From the NCBI GenBank assembly GCA_003228735.1, contig QIFG01000010.1:1-39275 (forward strand): DNA of 39,275 nucleotides, in the 5' to 3' direction. This DNA comes from Zetaproteobacteria bacterium (lineage in GTDB: Bacteria > Pseudomonadota > Zetaproteobacteria > Mariprofundales > Mariprofundaceae). Below, one piece after another: positions 23,458-33,537 of this stretch (positions within the stretch are counted from its first letter, which is position 1; each line of letters starts with the position of its first letter). The notes beneath the pieces are model-generated. The model worked only from the letters and a program-made list of their open reading frames with translations. It was not told the DNA's origin and did no database searches. A program made the position numbers and the translations under genes.

Positions 23458-26400
23458 GTTGCACCCTTTTTCCCCAATTATGCATGCTGCCTTGTGTGAC
23501 CTCCGGCTGCCAGGGGCTGCAACGAAGGCGGATCGCTTCTTCACCGAACAGGGACTCCAACTGCCCTTTGACTTCCCTGTCCCAGTGCAATCCCTGGGAT
23601 GAGGTAAGCACGGCCACACTGCCATCAGCCAGCCGAACCTTGAAGGCCAGCGATGAGCTTCCCGGATGACTCGCGGTCAGCGCCTTGCACTGCTGCACGG
23701 TTTTTTCGTCCCAGGCCACAGCACTGCTTGAAATCTGAATGCACTGTATCTGATCCGGCAGCACGGAATCCAGCAGAGCAACCGCCTCGGCCATCAGGCG
23801 GGGCTCTTCCCGTGATTTGTCGACACGCGCGTAAATGAGCAAGGCCTTATCACCATTCAATAATTCCGCTGCCTCGGCATAAACCGCGTTGTAGCATATC
23901 AGGGTTGCATCCGCATGCAGATCCTCCACCTGGACAATGGCCATCGTTCCCCTCGGGCTATGACGGGTACGCACCTGGCTCACGCCCACAGGCAGCGACA
24001 CTTTCGAGCCATCGGCAAGCTTGGGAATATCAGCCAGGGTTGCATCCGCAAGGCCGCTGATTATTTCCAGATATTCTTCCAGTGGATGGCCGGTAAGGTA
24101 AAAGCCAAGAACCTCCCGCTCATGCTGCAAGCTCTCGCCCAGGCCCCACGCAGAGCCACCGTCACCTTCATCATTGTTCTCCTGCGGCTCGGCCACCTCG
24201 AACAGGGCACTCTGTCCTGCAGCCTTCTCCTTGCGTTTGCGGCTGGCCTCATCCATCAGCATGCCCATGCCCTCCAGGGCCGCATGCCGGTGGGATATCA
24301 GGCCGTCCATAGCGCCTGCCTTGATCAGCGCTTCCAGCATGCGCTTGTTCAGTACTTTCGATGAAGTCTTGAGCAACATGTCCTGCAGCGATTCGAAGGG
24401 ATCACCCGCTGCGCGGGTCTGCACCAGGCTGCGGATCGCCGCCTCACCAACACCCTTCACCGCCCCCAGGCCGAAGCGGATGGCGTCTCCTTCCGGCACA
24501 AACTCCCAGTCCGAGGCATTGATATCCGGCGTCAGAATATCGAGGTGCATGGCGCGGCAATCGGCAACCAGCATATGCACCTTATCGCTGTTTCCCATAT
24601 CACAGGAAAGTGTGGCGGCCATAAATGCCTGCGGATAATGCGCCTTCAGATAAGCGGTTTGATAGGCGATCATCGCGTAGGCAGCGGAATGCGACTTATT
24701 GAAGCCGTAGCCGGCGAATTTCTCCATCAGGTCGAAAATATGTGCGGCCTTGCCCTCGGCAATCTTCTGCTTGGCGGCACCCTTCATAAACACCTTGCGC
24801 TGCTTGGTCATCTCGGCCGGATTCTTCTTGCCCATGGCGCGCCTGAGCAAATCGGCCTGCCCCAGCGAATAACCGCCAAGCTCCTGGGCGATCTTCATCA
24901 CCTGCTCCTGGTAAAGGATAACGCCATAGGTTTCCTTGAGGATCGGCTCCAACTGCGGCAACGGGTATACGACCTGCTGGCCGCCCTTCTTGCAGGCAAT
25001 GAAATCGTCCACCATGCCGGACTGTAGTGGTCCGGGCCGGAACAGGGCGACCAGGGCGATAATATCCTCAAAGCTGTCCGGTTTAATACGGGTCAGAAGA
25101 TCGCGCATGCCTGAGGACTCGAGCTGGAACACAGCCCGGGTGTCCCCGCGCTGCAAGAGATCAAACGTTTTCTGATCGTCCAGCGGAATACGGGCCAGAT
25201 CAAAGTTCCTGGCTGCATCATCTTCGACATGGCGGCGCACCAACTCGCAGGCCAGATGCAGTACCGTGAGCGTCTTCAGACCCAGAAAATCGAACTTGAT
25301 GAGGCCCATTTTTTCGGCGCTCTTCATATCCCACTGCACCACGGTACTGCCTTCGCGCGGATCCTTGTACAGCGGCGCCGTCTCCACCAGCGGCGTACGG
25401 CCGATCACCACACCTGCCGCATGCTTGCCGGCATGCCTGTGCAGGCCTTCGAGCCGCTGGGCGATGTCAAAAAGGCGTGCCGTATCGGCATCCCCCTGTA
25501 TCAACTTGCGAAGCTTCGGCTCCTCTACCTGTGCCCTGTCCAGCGTGATGTTCAGATCATTCGGTATCAACTTGGCGATCTCGTCCACCTTGCCATACGG
25601 CATGCCCAGCACACGGCCCACATCGCGCACCACGGCCTTGGCCTTCATCGAACCGTAGGTGATAATCTGGGCGACGTGGTCGGCGCCGTATTTTCCGGAC
25701 ACATATTGGATCACCTCATCGCGGCGGCTCATGCAGAAGTCCACATCGAAGTCCGGCAGCGACACGCGCTCCGGATTCAGGAAACGCTCGAACAGCAGAC
25801 CGTAACGGATCGGGTCGAGATCCGTGATGCCGAGAACATAGGCGACCAGTGAACCGGCGCCCGAACCGCGTCCGGGACCGACCGGAATATCCTGCTGCTT
25901 GGCCCAGCCGATAAAATCCGCCACGATAAGAAAGTACCCCGGAAAGCCCATGTCCTGAATGACGCCCAACTCAAAATCCAGGCGCTTTTCATAGGCTTCT
26001 TTCCCGGCATCCTTCGATCCCGCCTGAATCCTTGGCCAGTATTCCTCCAGCCGGGCATGCGCCAACTGGTGAATGTGCTTTTCCAGGCTCATGCCTTCCG
26101 GGGGCTCGAAATCGGGCAACTGATACTGGCCGAATTCCAGCTCCACATTGCAACGGCTGGCGATATGCATGCTGTTTTCGATCGCCTCCGGCACATCGGC
26201 AAACAACTCGGCCATCTCCTCATACGATTTCAGATAACACTCGGGCGTATAGCGCCCGCTGACATCGTCATTCAGCGTCCTGTTCTGTTGCAGGGCCAGC
26301 ATGGCCTCAAAGGCATGAAAATCCTCGCGCGCCAGAAAATGCACATCGTTGCTGGCCACCAGGGGAATGTCCGTTTCGTGCGCCAGCTCGATCAGCTGCC

Positions 26401-26971
26401 GGTTGATGTCCTCCTGGCCGGCCGCGCCGTGCCTTTGCAGTTCGATAAAAAAGCCGTGGTTGGGAAACAGTTCGGCATAATCCAGCGCCACCTGCCTGGC
26501 TGCCGCCTTATCGCCCTGGCGCAGATGCATCTCGATCTGGCCATCCCAGCCGGATGAAAGCGCAATCAGCCCCTCGCCGAACTGTTCGAGCAGCTTTCTG
26601 TCCACACGCGGTTTGTAATAAAAACCGTCCAGATATGAGATGGTCACCAGCCGCATAAGGTTGTGCCAGCCACGGTTGGTGCGGGACAATAGCACCAGTT
26701 GCGGATAGCGGGGCTGGCGCGAACCGGTGGCCTGCCGCTTTTTGTGATCGTCGCACAAGTATACTTCGCAGCCCATGACCGGCTTGATGCCGCGCCTGAT
26801 CGCCTCACTGTAGAACTGAACGGCGCCAAACAGGTTGCCGTGATCGGTCATGGCCACCGCCGGCTGCCGCATTTCAGCCGCCCGGTCGAGCATGTTCGTT
26901 ACGGACACCGCGCTGGCCAGCAGGGAAAAATCGCTATGTACATGCAAATGGGCAAAAGGCGTAAAGCGCAT
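23447..26971 (-). CDS. dnaE: DNA polymerase III alpha subunit
   Basis: DnaE is the replicative polymerase. The 1174-residue protein has the usual length: an N-terminal PHP domain ([15 protein letters not shown], then [11 protein letters not shown]), a polymerase core with [14 protein letters not shown] and the catalytic aspartates in [17 protein letters not shown] (about residues 405-415), the fingers region with GLKTLTVL and [15 protein letters not shown], tandem helix-hairpin-helix segments ([13 protein letters not shown]) and an OB fold (about residue 1000). Translation is coupled to accA downstream. The 145-bp region upstream separates it from the divergent ferredoxin gene. Confidence 0.97.
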   Translation of the reverse strand: MRFTPFAHLHVHSDFSLLASAVSVTNMLDRAAEMRQPAVAMTDHGNLFGAVQFYSEAIRRGIKPVMGCEVYLCDDHKKRQATGSRQPRYPQLVLLSRTNRGWHNLMRLVTISYLDGFYYKPRVDRKLLEQFGEGLIALSSGWDGQIEMHLRQGDKAAARQVALDYAELFPNHGFFIELQRHGAAGQEDINRQLIELAHETDIPLVASNDVHFLAREDFHAFEAMLALQQNRTLNDDVSGRYTPECYLKSYEEMAELFADVPEAIENSMHIASRCNVELEFGQYQLPDFEPPEGMSLEKHIHQLAHARLEEYWPRIQAGSKDAGKEAYEKRLDFELGVIQDMGFPGYFLIVADFIGWAKQQDIPVGPGRGSGAGSLVAYVLGITDLDPIRYGLLFERFLNPERVSLPDFDVDFCMSRRDEVIQYVSGKYGADHVAQIITYGSMKAKAVVRDVGRVLGMPYGKVDEIAKLIPNDLNITLDRAQVEEPKLRKLIQGDADTARLFDIAQRLEGLHRHAGKHAAGVVIGRTPLVETAPLYKDPREGSTVVQWDMKSAEKMGLIKFDFLGLKTLTVLHLACELVRRHVEDDAARNFDLARIPLDDQKTFDLLQRGDTRAVFQLESSGMRDLLTRIKPDSFEDIIALVALFRPGPLQSGMVDDFIACKKGGQQVVYPLPQLEPILKETYGVILYQEQVMKIAQELGGYSLGQADLLRRAMGKKNPAEMTKQRKVFMKGAAKQKIAEGKAAHIFDLMEKFAGYGFNKSHSAAYAMIAYQTAYLKAHYPQAFMAATLSCDMGNSDKVHMLVADCRAMHLDILTPDINASDWEFVPEGDAIRFGLGAVKGVGEAAIRSLVQTRAAGDPFESLQDMLLKTSSKVLNKRMLEALIKAGAMDGLISHRHAALEGMGMLMDEASRKRKEKAAGQSALFEVAEPQENNDEGDGGSAWGLGESLQHEREVLGFYLTGHPLEEYLEIISGLADATLADIPKLADGSKVSLPVGVSQVRTRHSPRGTMAIVQVEDLHADATLICYNAVYAEAAELLNGDKALLIYARVDKSREEPRLMAEAVALLDSVLPDQIQCIQISSSAVAWDEKTVQQCKALTASHPGSSSLAFKVRLADGSVAVLTSSQGLHWDREVKGQLESLFGEEAIRLRCSPWQPEVTQGSMHNWGKRVQHVA

Positions 26972-27046
26972 GCCCGGAGCTTAGCTTTATTGCCGTATCA
27001 TAACAAAGCCCCTGAAGGGGGAATCCCCTTTTTTTCCGAAGAAATA

Positions 27047-27097
27047 GGGGGGGGGTGGTTTACACACACGAAAATAGTGTATCCTTTGCAGTATAAC
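27047..27097 (+). promoter_or_regulatory. putative fdxA promoter region with G9 run
   Basis: TTTACA (27059-27064) could be a -35 box, with TATCCT (27080-27085, spacer 15) or TATAAC (27092-27097) as -10; none is ideal. TACAC (27061-27065) and GTGTA (27077-27081) form an inverted repeat over the same stretch and may be a regulator site. A G9 run (27047-27055) and a T7 run (27029-27035) lie just upstream. Confidence 0.3.
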
Positions 27098-27116
27098 GAA
27101 CAACAGCGAGGTTGCT

Positions 27117-27461
27117 ATGGCTTTTGTGGTTTCCCGACTATGCAGAGATTGTGTAGACTCGGCATGCGTTGCCGTCTGTCCGGTGGATTGTTTTTACAAA
27201 CCCAAGGAAGTTTCCGATGAGCATCCCAACCAGTTGATGATCTCGCCTGAGGAATGCATCGACTGCGCCGTATGCGAGCCGGAATGCCCATGGGAAGCAA
27301 TCTACCCGGAGGAGGATGTACCGGAAATATTTGTCGACGATATTGCACTAAACGAAAAGACGGACTCGGAGCGCAACGCCTTCGAGCTGGCCGAAGCGGC
27401 CGAGCATGAGCCACCGTCAGCAGATGAGGTTGCGCAGAACAAGGCCAAGTGGGGCTTGTAA
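27117..27461 (+). CDS. fdxA: 7Fe-8S ferredoxin (FdxA type)
   Basis: This 114-residue low-potential electron carrier resembles Azotobacter ferredoxin I. Cysteines are spaced C-x2-C-x4-C-x3-C-P-V-D-C in [17 protein letters not shown] (residues 9-25), then [16 protein letters not shown] (about 50-65). This is the pattern of a [3Fe-4S] plus a [4Fe-4S] cluster. The acidic C-terminal tail ([11 protein letters not shown] end) is also typical. It is monocistronic, with a strong terminator directly after it. Confidence 0.95.
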   Translation: MAFVVSRLCRDCVDSACVAVCPVDCFYKPKEVSDEHPNQLMISPEECIDCAVCEPECPWEAIYPEEDVPEIFVDDIALNEKTDSERNAFELAEAAEHEPPSADEVAQNKAKWGL

Positions 27462-27483
27462 GAAAAGTTTCGACACCTGAGAT

Positions 27484-27519
27484 AAAAAGCGTGCGGGTTT
27501 TCGCGCGCCTTTTTATTTT
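27484..27519 (+). terminator. Rho-independent terminator after fdxA
   Basis: AAAAAG-CGTGCG pairs with CGCGCG-CC-TTTTT around a GGTTTT loop and is followed by ATTTT. It begins 23 bases after the fdxA stop and ends just before the rlmN start. Confidence 0.85.
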
Positions 27520-27525
27520 CTCCAA

Positions 27526-28563
27526 ATGACTGCATCAGATGGGCCTCTCACCGGCATGAACCGGCAACAGTTGATCGCACTCTGTGAGGCTGCCGGCGCC
27601 AAGCCTGTGCATGCCGAAAAGCTGTTGGCTTACATCTTCCGCCGCGGTATCCATGATCCGGATAAGATGCCGGATATTCCCGGCGAACTTCGAGGCTTTC
27701 TCAAAAAACACAGTCAGCCACTGTCCATCGAGGTTGTGGCTGAGCAGCAGGCGAAAGATGGAACACGCAAGCTTTTACTTACCATGCCGGACGGAAAAAA
27801 CATCGAAACCGTGCTCATCCCGGGCACAGGACGCCTGACCCAGTGCATCTCCACGCAGGTCGGCTGTGCTATCGGCTGTAAATTCTGCCTGACAGCCACG
27901 GCCGGACTGACGCGTAACCTGATTGCGGCGGAAATGGTCGCCCAAGTGCAGACTGCACAGGAGTTGTCCGAGAACAAGGTGCGCAATCTCGTGCTGATGG
28001 GCATGGGCGAGCCACTGCACAACTTTGATGAGGTGGCGCAGTTCATCCGCATTGCCGCCGATCCGCTCGGCATGGCCTTCTCACCACGCCGCATCACGCT
28101 GTCCACGGCAGGGCTGGTACCCGGCATCTACCGCATGATCGAGGAAAAGCTGCCTTGCAGCCTGGCGGTTTCGCTGAACGCCACGACCGACGAAGCCCGC
28201 AGCCGGATCATGCCGATCAACAGGCGCTATCCGATTGCCAAACTCTTGCAGGCCATCCGCGATTACATTGCCGCCCACGGACGCAAACGCGTGCTGATCG
28301 AATATGTGCTGCTGGCGGGTGTGAATGACACCGTCGAGGATGCTGAAAGGCTCTGTGGGATGTTGAGGGATATCGACACTACGGTGAACCTGCTGCCACT
28401 CAATGTCTCCCCCGGCAGCCAGTTCAAGACTCCGACTGATGCTTCGGTAACGCGCTTTCGTTCGATTCTGTCTGATGCCGGCTTTGTTGCCGTCGTGCGC
28501 AAAAGCCGGGGGCAGGATATCTCCGCCGCCTGCGGCCAACTCAAGGCCGAACAGGCCGCCTAA
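27526..28563 (+). CDS. rlmN: 23S rRNA (adenine2503-C2)-methyltransferase / tRNA m2A37 methyltransferase
   Basis: RlmN is a radical-SAM enzyme that methylates C2 of A2503 in 23S rRNA and of A37 in some tRNAs. The 345-residue product has the [4Fe-4S] motif C114-AIG-C118-KF-C121, GMGEPLHNFDEV, ITLSTAGLVPGI, SLNATTDEARSRIMPINR and the C-terminal SRGQDISAACGQL with the methyl-carrying cysteine. The ATG at 27526 is used; MNRQQL at 27556 is an alternative, and neither has a strong ribosome-binding site. It must have its own promoter if the fdxA terminator is efficient, yet only seven bases separate that terminator from the start. Confidence 0.96.
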   Translation: MTASDGPLTGMNRQQLIALCEAAGAKPVHAEKLLAYIFRRGIHDPDKMPDIPGELRGFLKKHSQPLSIEVVAEQQAKDGTRKLLLTMPDGKNIETVLIPGTGRLTQCISTQVGCAIGCKFCLTATAGLTRNLIAAEMVAQVQTAQELSENKVRNLVLMGMGEPLHNFDEVAQFIRIAADPLGMAFSPRRITLSTAGLVPGIYRMIEEKLPCSLAVSLNATTDEARSRIMPINRRYPIAKLLQAIRDYIAAHGRKRVLIEYVLLAGVNDTVEDAERLCGMLRDIDTTVNLLPLNVSPGSQFKTPTDASVTRFRSILSDAGFVAVVRKSRGQDISAACGQLKAEQAA

Positions 28564-28586
28564 TCTAACCCGCAAGACCGGGGAGG

Positions 28587-29696
28587 TTACTTTCCGTCGA
28601 GCAATTTCTTGATGCCACTGCCGATAGTTTTAACAGCAGTTCCAACCACATCCATGGCCTTTTCACCGACCGCCGCCCCGCTTTCAACGCCCGCACCGAT
28701 AACGCCGCCAATCAACGTTGAGGGCGCTGGCAAAACCCGCGGCCGATCAATGGCGCCACCAATCCGCAGCTTGACGTCGATAAGCCCGCCCAGTGAGTCC
28801 ACCTCGATCTCACCATTGAGTTTCTTGTTGCTCTTGATCGCCACATGACCTGTGGCGTCCATGACATCGGAGTTCAACCTGACATTCTTGGCATACACGT
28901 CCCGGCCACGCACCTGTAATTCCAGGTCAAGATTCCTGTAGGCAATGACTCCCTTACTTCTGCTGCTGCCCGACACAAGCATCGAGGCAATGCCATGGAG
29001 TTCGACCTGGTAAATATTCCCCTTGCGCAGGTGCGCCGGGCCATCGACCCTGAGACTGCTTCTGAGCGCCTTTTCATCCGTTCCGCTGGCGGAGAATTTC
29101 AGATCCGAGGAAAGCCTGCCGGACAACCTTTTCTGTCCGGCCGCATCCGCAAGTAATGGGCGTATCTGGATGCCACCGGCATGAGCTTCACCCGAAATCG
29201 TGCGATCCTTGCCTTCGAGCGGGGATATCTCGGCATTGAGATCGACCTTGCCACCGTAGAGTCTGGCCTGCCAGTTCGGCAAACGCAGCCTGCCATCGGC
29301 CAGACGAATAGAGCCCGTAAGCTTATCGATCCTGATGGTGCGGACATCCTTACCGCTGGCCACTTCGGAGATACGCAGGGTTATGTCCTTGAAGCTGATT
29401 CCCCTGGTTTCGACCTGACCGTACAGCAAGGGTTCCAGTGCGACCGAAACACTGCCCGACCCCACCTTCAGCCTGGGTACACCACTTTTAACATCATGCA
29501 TGACTGCATTTTTGATGGTAACTCCCGGCATCGGCAGCAGCCGAACCGACAACGCCTCAATGCTGACCCTGGCGCCCAGGGCCTCCGAGGCCACTTCCTC
29601 TGCGGCAATTCGCACATCTTCCGAGGGGATATAGAATGGTGCTGCAATCAACAGCATCAACACTACGCTAAAAGTAATCAGCGCCTTGTTACGCAT
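28587..29696 (-). CDS. AsmA-family protein
   Basis: This 369-residue protein has an N-terminal signal anchor (about residues 5-23) followed by the AsmA-like opening APFYIPSEDVRIAAEEVASEALGARVSIEALSVRLLPMPGV (quoted in parts: IPSEDVRIAAEEVA and VRLLPMPGVTIKNA), then repeated beta strands. AsmA-like proteins sit in the inner membrane and reach into the periplasm; large members move phospholipids to the outer membrane, and small ones like this are less understood. A glycine-rich C-terminal segment (GGVIGAGVESGAAVGEKAMDV) is notable. It converges on rlmN and lies downstream of leuD on the same strand, 48 bases away. Confidence 0.82.
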   Translation of the reverse strand: MRNKALITFSVVLMLLIAAPFYIPSEDVRIAAEEVASEALGARVSIEALSVRLLPMPGVTIKNAVMHDVKSGVPRLKVGSGSVSVALEPLLYGQVETRGISFKDITLRISEVASGKDVRTIRIDKLTGSIRLADGRLRLPNWQARLYGGKVDLNAEISPLEGKDRTISGEAHAGGIQIRPLLADAAGQKRLSGRLSSDLKFSASGTDEKALRSSLRVDGPAHLRKGNIYQVELHGIASMLVSGSSRSKGVIAYRNLDLELQVRGRDVYAKNVRLNSDVMDATGHVAIKSNKKLNGEIEVDSLGGLIDVKLRIGGAIDRPRVLPAPSTLIGGVIGAGVESGAAVGEKAMDVVGTAVKTIGSGIKKLLDGK

Positions 29697-29744
29697 TCCA
29701 GTACCCCATCAACCTGAAAGGTAGCAGTTCTATGGGCTCGTCTA

Positions 29745-30383
29745 CTACCCGGAAAACAGCCACGGCGCCGAAATTCGCCGCTCTTTTTCGTAGGCGCGGA
29801 TTTGATCGGTTTCCTGCAAGGTCAGGGCAATGTCGTCCAGCCCTCCCAGCAGGCAATGCTTGCGGAAGCCATCGATATTGAACGCAATCTGTTCTCCGGA
29901 GGGTGTGGTCACACTCTGTGCGTCCAGGTCAACCTTGAGCCTGTATCCTTCTACCTCGCATTCGGCAAACAACCTGTCCACGGTCTCATCCGCCAGAATC
30001 ACAGGCAGGATGCCGTTTTTGAAGCAGTTGTTGTAGAAGATGTCAGCGAAGCCCGGCGCGATAATGCAGCGAAAGCCGTAATCCAGCAGCGCCCACGGCG
30101 CATGCTCGCGCGAGGAACCGCAGCCGAAATTTTCGCGCGCCAGCAGGATGGAGGCGCCCTGGAAACGAGCCTGATTCAGCAAAAACCCCTCATTGCGCGG
30201 CCGATTCGTACAGTCCATGCCCGGCTCGCCCTGATCCATATAGCGCCACTCATCGAACAGGTACGGACCGTAACCCGTACGCTTGATCGATTTCAAAAAC
30301 TGCTTGGGAATGATTGCGTCGGTATCCACATTGGCGCGATCCAGCGGCGCCACCAATCCCTTCAATACATTAAATGCCTGCAT
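29745..30383 (-). CDS. leuD: 3-isopropylmalate dehydratase small subunit
   Basis: LeuD is the swivelling-domain subunit that, with LeuC, isomerises 2- to 3-isopropylmalate in leucine synthesis. The 212-residue protein shows [16 protein letters not shown], the substrate loop [38 protein letters not shown], and a C-terminal helical end. AAGGAG precedes the ATG. Unusually, 94 bp containing an inverted repeat separate it from leuC, where overlap or close spacing is the rule. Confidence 0.97.
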   Translation of the reverse strand: MQAFNVLKGLVAPLDRANVDTDAIIPKQFLKSIKRTGYGPYLFDEWRYMDQGEPGMDCTNRPRNEGFLLNQARFQGASILLARENFGCGSSREHAPWALLDYGFRCIIAPGFADIFYNNCFKNGILPVILADETVDRLFAECEVEGYRLKVDLDAQSVTTPSGEQIAFNIDGFRKHCLLGGLDDIALTLQETDQIRAYEKERRISAPWLFSG

Positions 30384-30400
30384 CTAAAACTCCTTTTTTT

Positions 30401-30475
30401 ACCACCAAGTCACAAAGACACAAAGGAAGGCATGTAACCTAAAAACACTCTTTGTGCCTTCGTGCCTTTGTGGTT
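30401..30475. repeat. inverted repeat element between leuC and leuD
   Basis: Arms beginning ACCACCAAGTCACAAAG (from 30401) and, on the other strand, ACCACAAAGGCACGAAG (ending at 30475) face each other around about 25 bases. They belong to the same family as 16663-16805. In the leuCD transcript the arms can pair into a long imperfect hairpin just before the leuD ribosome-binding site. Confidence 0.75.
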
Positions 30476-30477
30476 CA

Positions 30478-31881
30478 TTATTTCCATTCCCTGACGTCGA
30501 CAAAATGGCCCGCGATTGCAGCCGCCGCAGCCATGGCCGGGCTAACCAGATGCGTCCTGCCGCCCTGGCCCTGCCGCCCCTCGAAATTGCGGTTGCTGGT
30601 CGAGGCGCAACGTTCGCCCGCCTCCAGCCGGTCGGCATTCATGGCCAGGCACATCGAACAGCCAGGATCGCGCCATTCGAATCCCGCCTCGGTAAAGATG
30701 CTGTCCAATCCTTCAGCCTCTGCCTGGGCCTTCACCAGGCCGGAGCCGGGCACCACCAGAGCCAGCCTGATATTCGGCGCTACCTTCCTTCCTCTGGCAA
30801 TCCCGGCAGCAGCGCGCAGGTCCTCGATGCGCCCGTTCGTACATGAACCGATGAACACCTTGTCCACCTCAATCCCCGTGATCGGCGTGTCCGGCTTGAG
30901 TCCCATGTATTCAAAGGCCCGCTGCCAGCCACTTTTCTGCACCTCGTCGCGGGCGTATTCGGGGTTCGGCACTGAGTCGGTTACCGGCACGACCATCTCC
31001 GGGCTCGTACCCCAGGTCACCTGCGGCGTGATATCGGAGGCTGGCAGAGGCAGCTCCGCATCAAACGCAACACCATCATCTGAGTGCAGGTTCCGCCAGT
31101 CAGCTTCGGCGTGTTCCCACATCTCTCCTGCCGGTGCATACGGACGGCCCCTGACGTAATCGATTGTGACATCGTCCACGGCCACCATGCCGGTGCGCGC
31201 GCCGGCCTCAATGGCCATATTGCACAGCGTCATGCGCCCTTCCATTGAGAGATTGCGTACAGCAGAACCGGCAAACTCGATGGCAAAGCCTGTGCCACCG
31301 GCCGAGCCAATCCGCCCGATGATGAATAGCGCCATATCCTTGGCTGTACAGCCATGAGGCAGTACACCGTCGACAACAATGCGCATCTGGTTCGGCTTCT
31401 TCTGGATCAGGCACTGCGTAGCCAGCACATGCTCGACCTCGGAGGTGCCGATGCCCATGGCCATCGCTCCGAAGGCGCCGTGTGTGGAGGTATGCGAATC
31501 GCCGCAGACCACGGTCATGCCCGGCAATGTGAGTCCCTGCTCCGGCCCCATGACGTGTACGACGCCCTGGCGCTGATCGTCCATACCGAATTCGGTGATG
31601 CCGAATTCGCGGCAGTTGGCATCCAGGGTTTCGACCTGCAGGCGTGAAACCGGATCTTCAATGCCGCGCTCACGATCCACGGTCGGGATATTGTGATCCG
31701 GCGTGGCCACAGCGGATGCCGCACGCCAGGGCCTGCGCCCGCTCATGCGCAGACCTTCAAAAGCCTGCGGGCTGGTTACCTCATGCACCAGATGCCGGTC
31801 GATATACAGCAGCGCAGAGCCGTCATCATGTTCGCTGACGACATGCTGCTCCCATATCTTGTCAAACAACGTCTTCGCCAT
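30478..31881 (-). CDS. leuC: 3-isopropylmalate dehydratase large subunit
   Basis: LeuC carries the catalytic [4Fe-4S] cluster. The 467-residue product starts [15 protein letters not shown] and shows [32 protein letters not shown], then the cluster cysteines in [16 protein letters not shown] (about residue 346) and [15 protein letters not shown] (about residues 404-412), and [15 protein letters not shown] near the end. leuB and leuA are not in the window. It is divergent from a LysR-type gene, with a palindrome between them, suggesting local regulation. Confidence 0.97.
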   Translation of the reverse strand: MAKTLFDKIWEQHVVSEHDDGSALLYIDRHLVHEVTSPQAFEGLRMSGRRPWRAASAVATPDHNIPTVDRERGIEDPVSRLQVETLDANCREFGITEFGMDDQRQGVVHVMGPEQGLTLPGMTVVCGDSHTSTHGAFGAMAMGIGTSEVEHVLATQCLIQKKPNQMRIVVDGVLPHGCTAKDMALFIIGRIGSAGGTGFAIEFAGSAVRNLSMEGRMTLCNMAIEAGARTGMVAVDDVTIDYVRGRPYAPAGEMWEHAEADWRNLHSDDGVAFDAELPLPASDITPQVTWGTSPEMVVPVTDSVPNPEYARDEVQKSGWQRAFEYMGLKPDTPITGIEVDKVFIGSCTNGRIEDLRAAAGIARGRKVAPNIRLALVVPGSGLVKAQAEAEGLDSIFTEAGFEWRDPGCSMCLAMNADRLEAGERCASTSNRNFEGRQGQGGRTHLVSPAMAAAAAIAGHFVDVREWK

Positions 31882-31929
31882 TTTTATCCCCGCAAATAAA
31901 ATTCAATTCACGTGGAACGATACGCTTTA

Positions 31930-31947
31930 CTTTTCAACAGTGAAAAG
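31930..31947. promoter_or_regulatory. candidate LysR-type operator in the leuC/LysR divergent region
   Basis: CTTTTCA and TGAAAAG form a perfect 7-bp inverted repeat with a 4-base centre and contain the T-N11-A arrangement expected for LysR-type regulators. It lies between the divergent starts of leuC and the regulator, 33 bases before the latter. Confidence 0.5.
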
Positions 31948-31980
31948 GAATAATTCTACTTCTTATGTTGAGTTTTTCTC

Positions 31981-32907
31981 ATGACTGACGCTACCCGGCT
32001 GCCATCGCTGAATGCGCTGCGAGCCTTTGCCGTGGCGGCACGGCACCTGAATCTCACCGCAGCCGCCAAAGAGCTTTTCGTCACCCCTTCGGCCCTCAGC
32101 CACCAGATTCGCAACCTCGAGCAGCATCTCGGTGTTTCACTTTTCCACCGCACCCGCCAGGGCCTCAGGCTCACGCAGGAAGGAGAGGTGATTTTGCCCG
32201 GAATCCGGGAAGCCTTCGACCTGATCGGCGGCGCACTGTCGAGACTGCACACGCCAAAGACCGCCAACATCCTGCATGTCAGCATGCTCTCGACCTTTGC
32301 CATGCGCTGGTTCATCCCGCGCCTGTTCCGCTTTCAGCAGAGACATCCGGACATCGAGGTACGCATCTCCACATCCATCGAACTGGCCGACCTCGACCGT
32401 GGCGACATTGACTGCGCCCTCCGCTCCGGCCAGGGTAATTGGCCCGGAACAAAGGCCGACCGCCTGTTCGCCGAGCATTTTACACCCGTATGCAGCCCTT
32501 CCCTGCTGAGTAGCGAGACACCCCTCAACAATCCGGCAGACCTGAAAGACCACACGCTGCTGCATGCCAAACTCAGGCCGGATGACTGGCGCGACTGGCT
32601 TATCGCTGCCGGCCTCCCGGATATGGAGCCCCGCCAGATACAGATGTTCGAAACGCGCAACTTCGCCATCGCCGCCGCCATTCGGGGCCTGGGTGTTGCC
32701 ATCATCGATCCGGCGCTGGTCACCGAGGAGTTGAAGGATGGCCGACTTGTTCAACCCTTCCCCCAGACCCTGCCGACGGAGAGCGCCTATTATTTCGTCT
32801 GCCCGGATCGTGAGGGTGAAAAGCCCGCGCTGGCTCTGTTCCGCCAGTGGCTGCTCGACGAAGCTGGACAGATGGAGGCTGAACAGATGTCCGAGCCTTC
32901 CGCATGA
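31981..32907 (+). CDS. LysR-family transcriptional regulator (GcvA-like)
   Basis: The 308-residue protein has the N-terminal winged HTH (LPSLNALRAFAVAARHLNLTAAAKELFVT in part, then SALSHQIRNLEQHLG, LFHRTRQGLRLTQEG) at residues 7-70 and a type 2 periplasmic-binding-like effector domain from about 95. The opening LPSLNALRAF is characteristic of the GcvA/AmpR branch. Divergence from leuC and the palindrome in between suggest control of leuCD, but the GcvA branch has many unrelated targets, so this is inference from position. Confidence 0.9.
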   Translation: MTDATRLPSLNALRAFAVAARHLNLTAAAKELFVTPSALSHQIRNLEQHLGVSLFHRTRQGLRLTQEGEVILPGIREAFDLIGGALSRLHTPKTANILHVSMLSTFAMRWFIPRLFRFQQRHPDIEVRISTSIELADLDRGDIDCALRSGQGNWPGTKADRLFAEHFTPVCSPSLLSSETPLNNPADLKDHTLLHAKLRPDDWRDWLIAAGLPDMEPRQIQMFETRNFAIAAAIRGLGVAIIDPALVTEELKDGRLVQPFPQTLPTESAYYFVCPDREGEKPALALFRQWLLDEAGQMEAEQMSEPSA

Positions 32908-32961
32908 CGACCCGTGTCGCTATCCTCCCGGCTTCTTAACTAAGAGGCGATGGAGAAGAGC

Positions 32962-33531
32962 ATGAGCATCAAGCCAGACAAATGGATTCGCCGCATGGCA
33001 ATGGAACACGGCATGATCGAGCCGTTCGTGGACGGCCAGGTCAAGCAGGCCGAAAACGGCGACGGCATGGTTTCCTACGGCCTTTCCTCCTATGGCTACG
33101 ACGTCCGCTGCGCTGATGAATTCAAGATATTCACCAACATCAACTCGGCCATCGTTGATCCCAAGGATTTCTGCCCGACCTCGTTTGTCGACTTCAAGGG
33201 CGACGTCTGCATCATCCCGCCGAATTCATTTGCACTGGCGCGCACGGTTGAATACATGCGCATTCCCAGAAGCGTGCTGACAATCTGCCTCGGTAAATCG
33301 ACGTACGCACGCTGCGGCATCATCGTCAACGTCACGCCGCTGGAGCCGGAATGGGAAGGGCATGTGACACTCGAGTTTTCAAACTCGACTCCGCTGCCGG
33401 CCAAGATTTACGCCGGCGAGGGCGTGGCCCAGTTCCTGTTTTTCGAATCCGACGAAGAATGTGAAACCTCATACAAGGACAAGGCCGGCAAGTATCAGGG
33501 ACAAACGGGCGTCACGGTGCCGAAGCTTTAG
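32962..33531 (+). CDS. dcd: dCTP deaminase
   Basis: Dcd deaminates dCTP to dUTP, the main source of dUMP for thymidylate synthesis in many Gram-negatives. The 189-residue trimeric enzyme starts [13 protein letters not shown] and shows [60 protein letters not shown] and the catalytic glutamate in GHVTLEFSN, ending [16 protein letters not shown] 32962 has GGAG at the right distance and gives the family length; an in-frame ATG at 32950 is less likely. metF follows after six bases. Confidence 0.96.
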   Translation: MSIKPDKWIRRMAMEHGMIEPFVDGQVKQAENGDGMVSYGLSSYGYDVRCADEFKIFTNINSAIVDPKDFCPTSFVDFKGDVCIIPPNSFALARTVEYMRIPRSVLTICLGKSTYARCGIIVNVTPLEPEWEGHVTLEFSNSTPLPAKIYAGEGVAQFLFFESDEECETSYKDKAGKYQGQTGVTVPKL

Positions 33532-33537
33532 GCCCTC

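Noticed and set aside
26998-27035. CCCCTGAAGGGGG/AATCCCC hairpin with T7 as a terminator
   Set aside because: There is no plus-strand gene upstream for it to terminate; it lies in the divergent dnaE/fdxA region, so its role is unclear.
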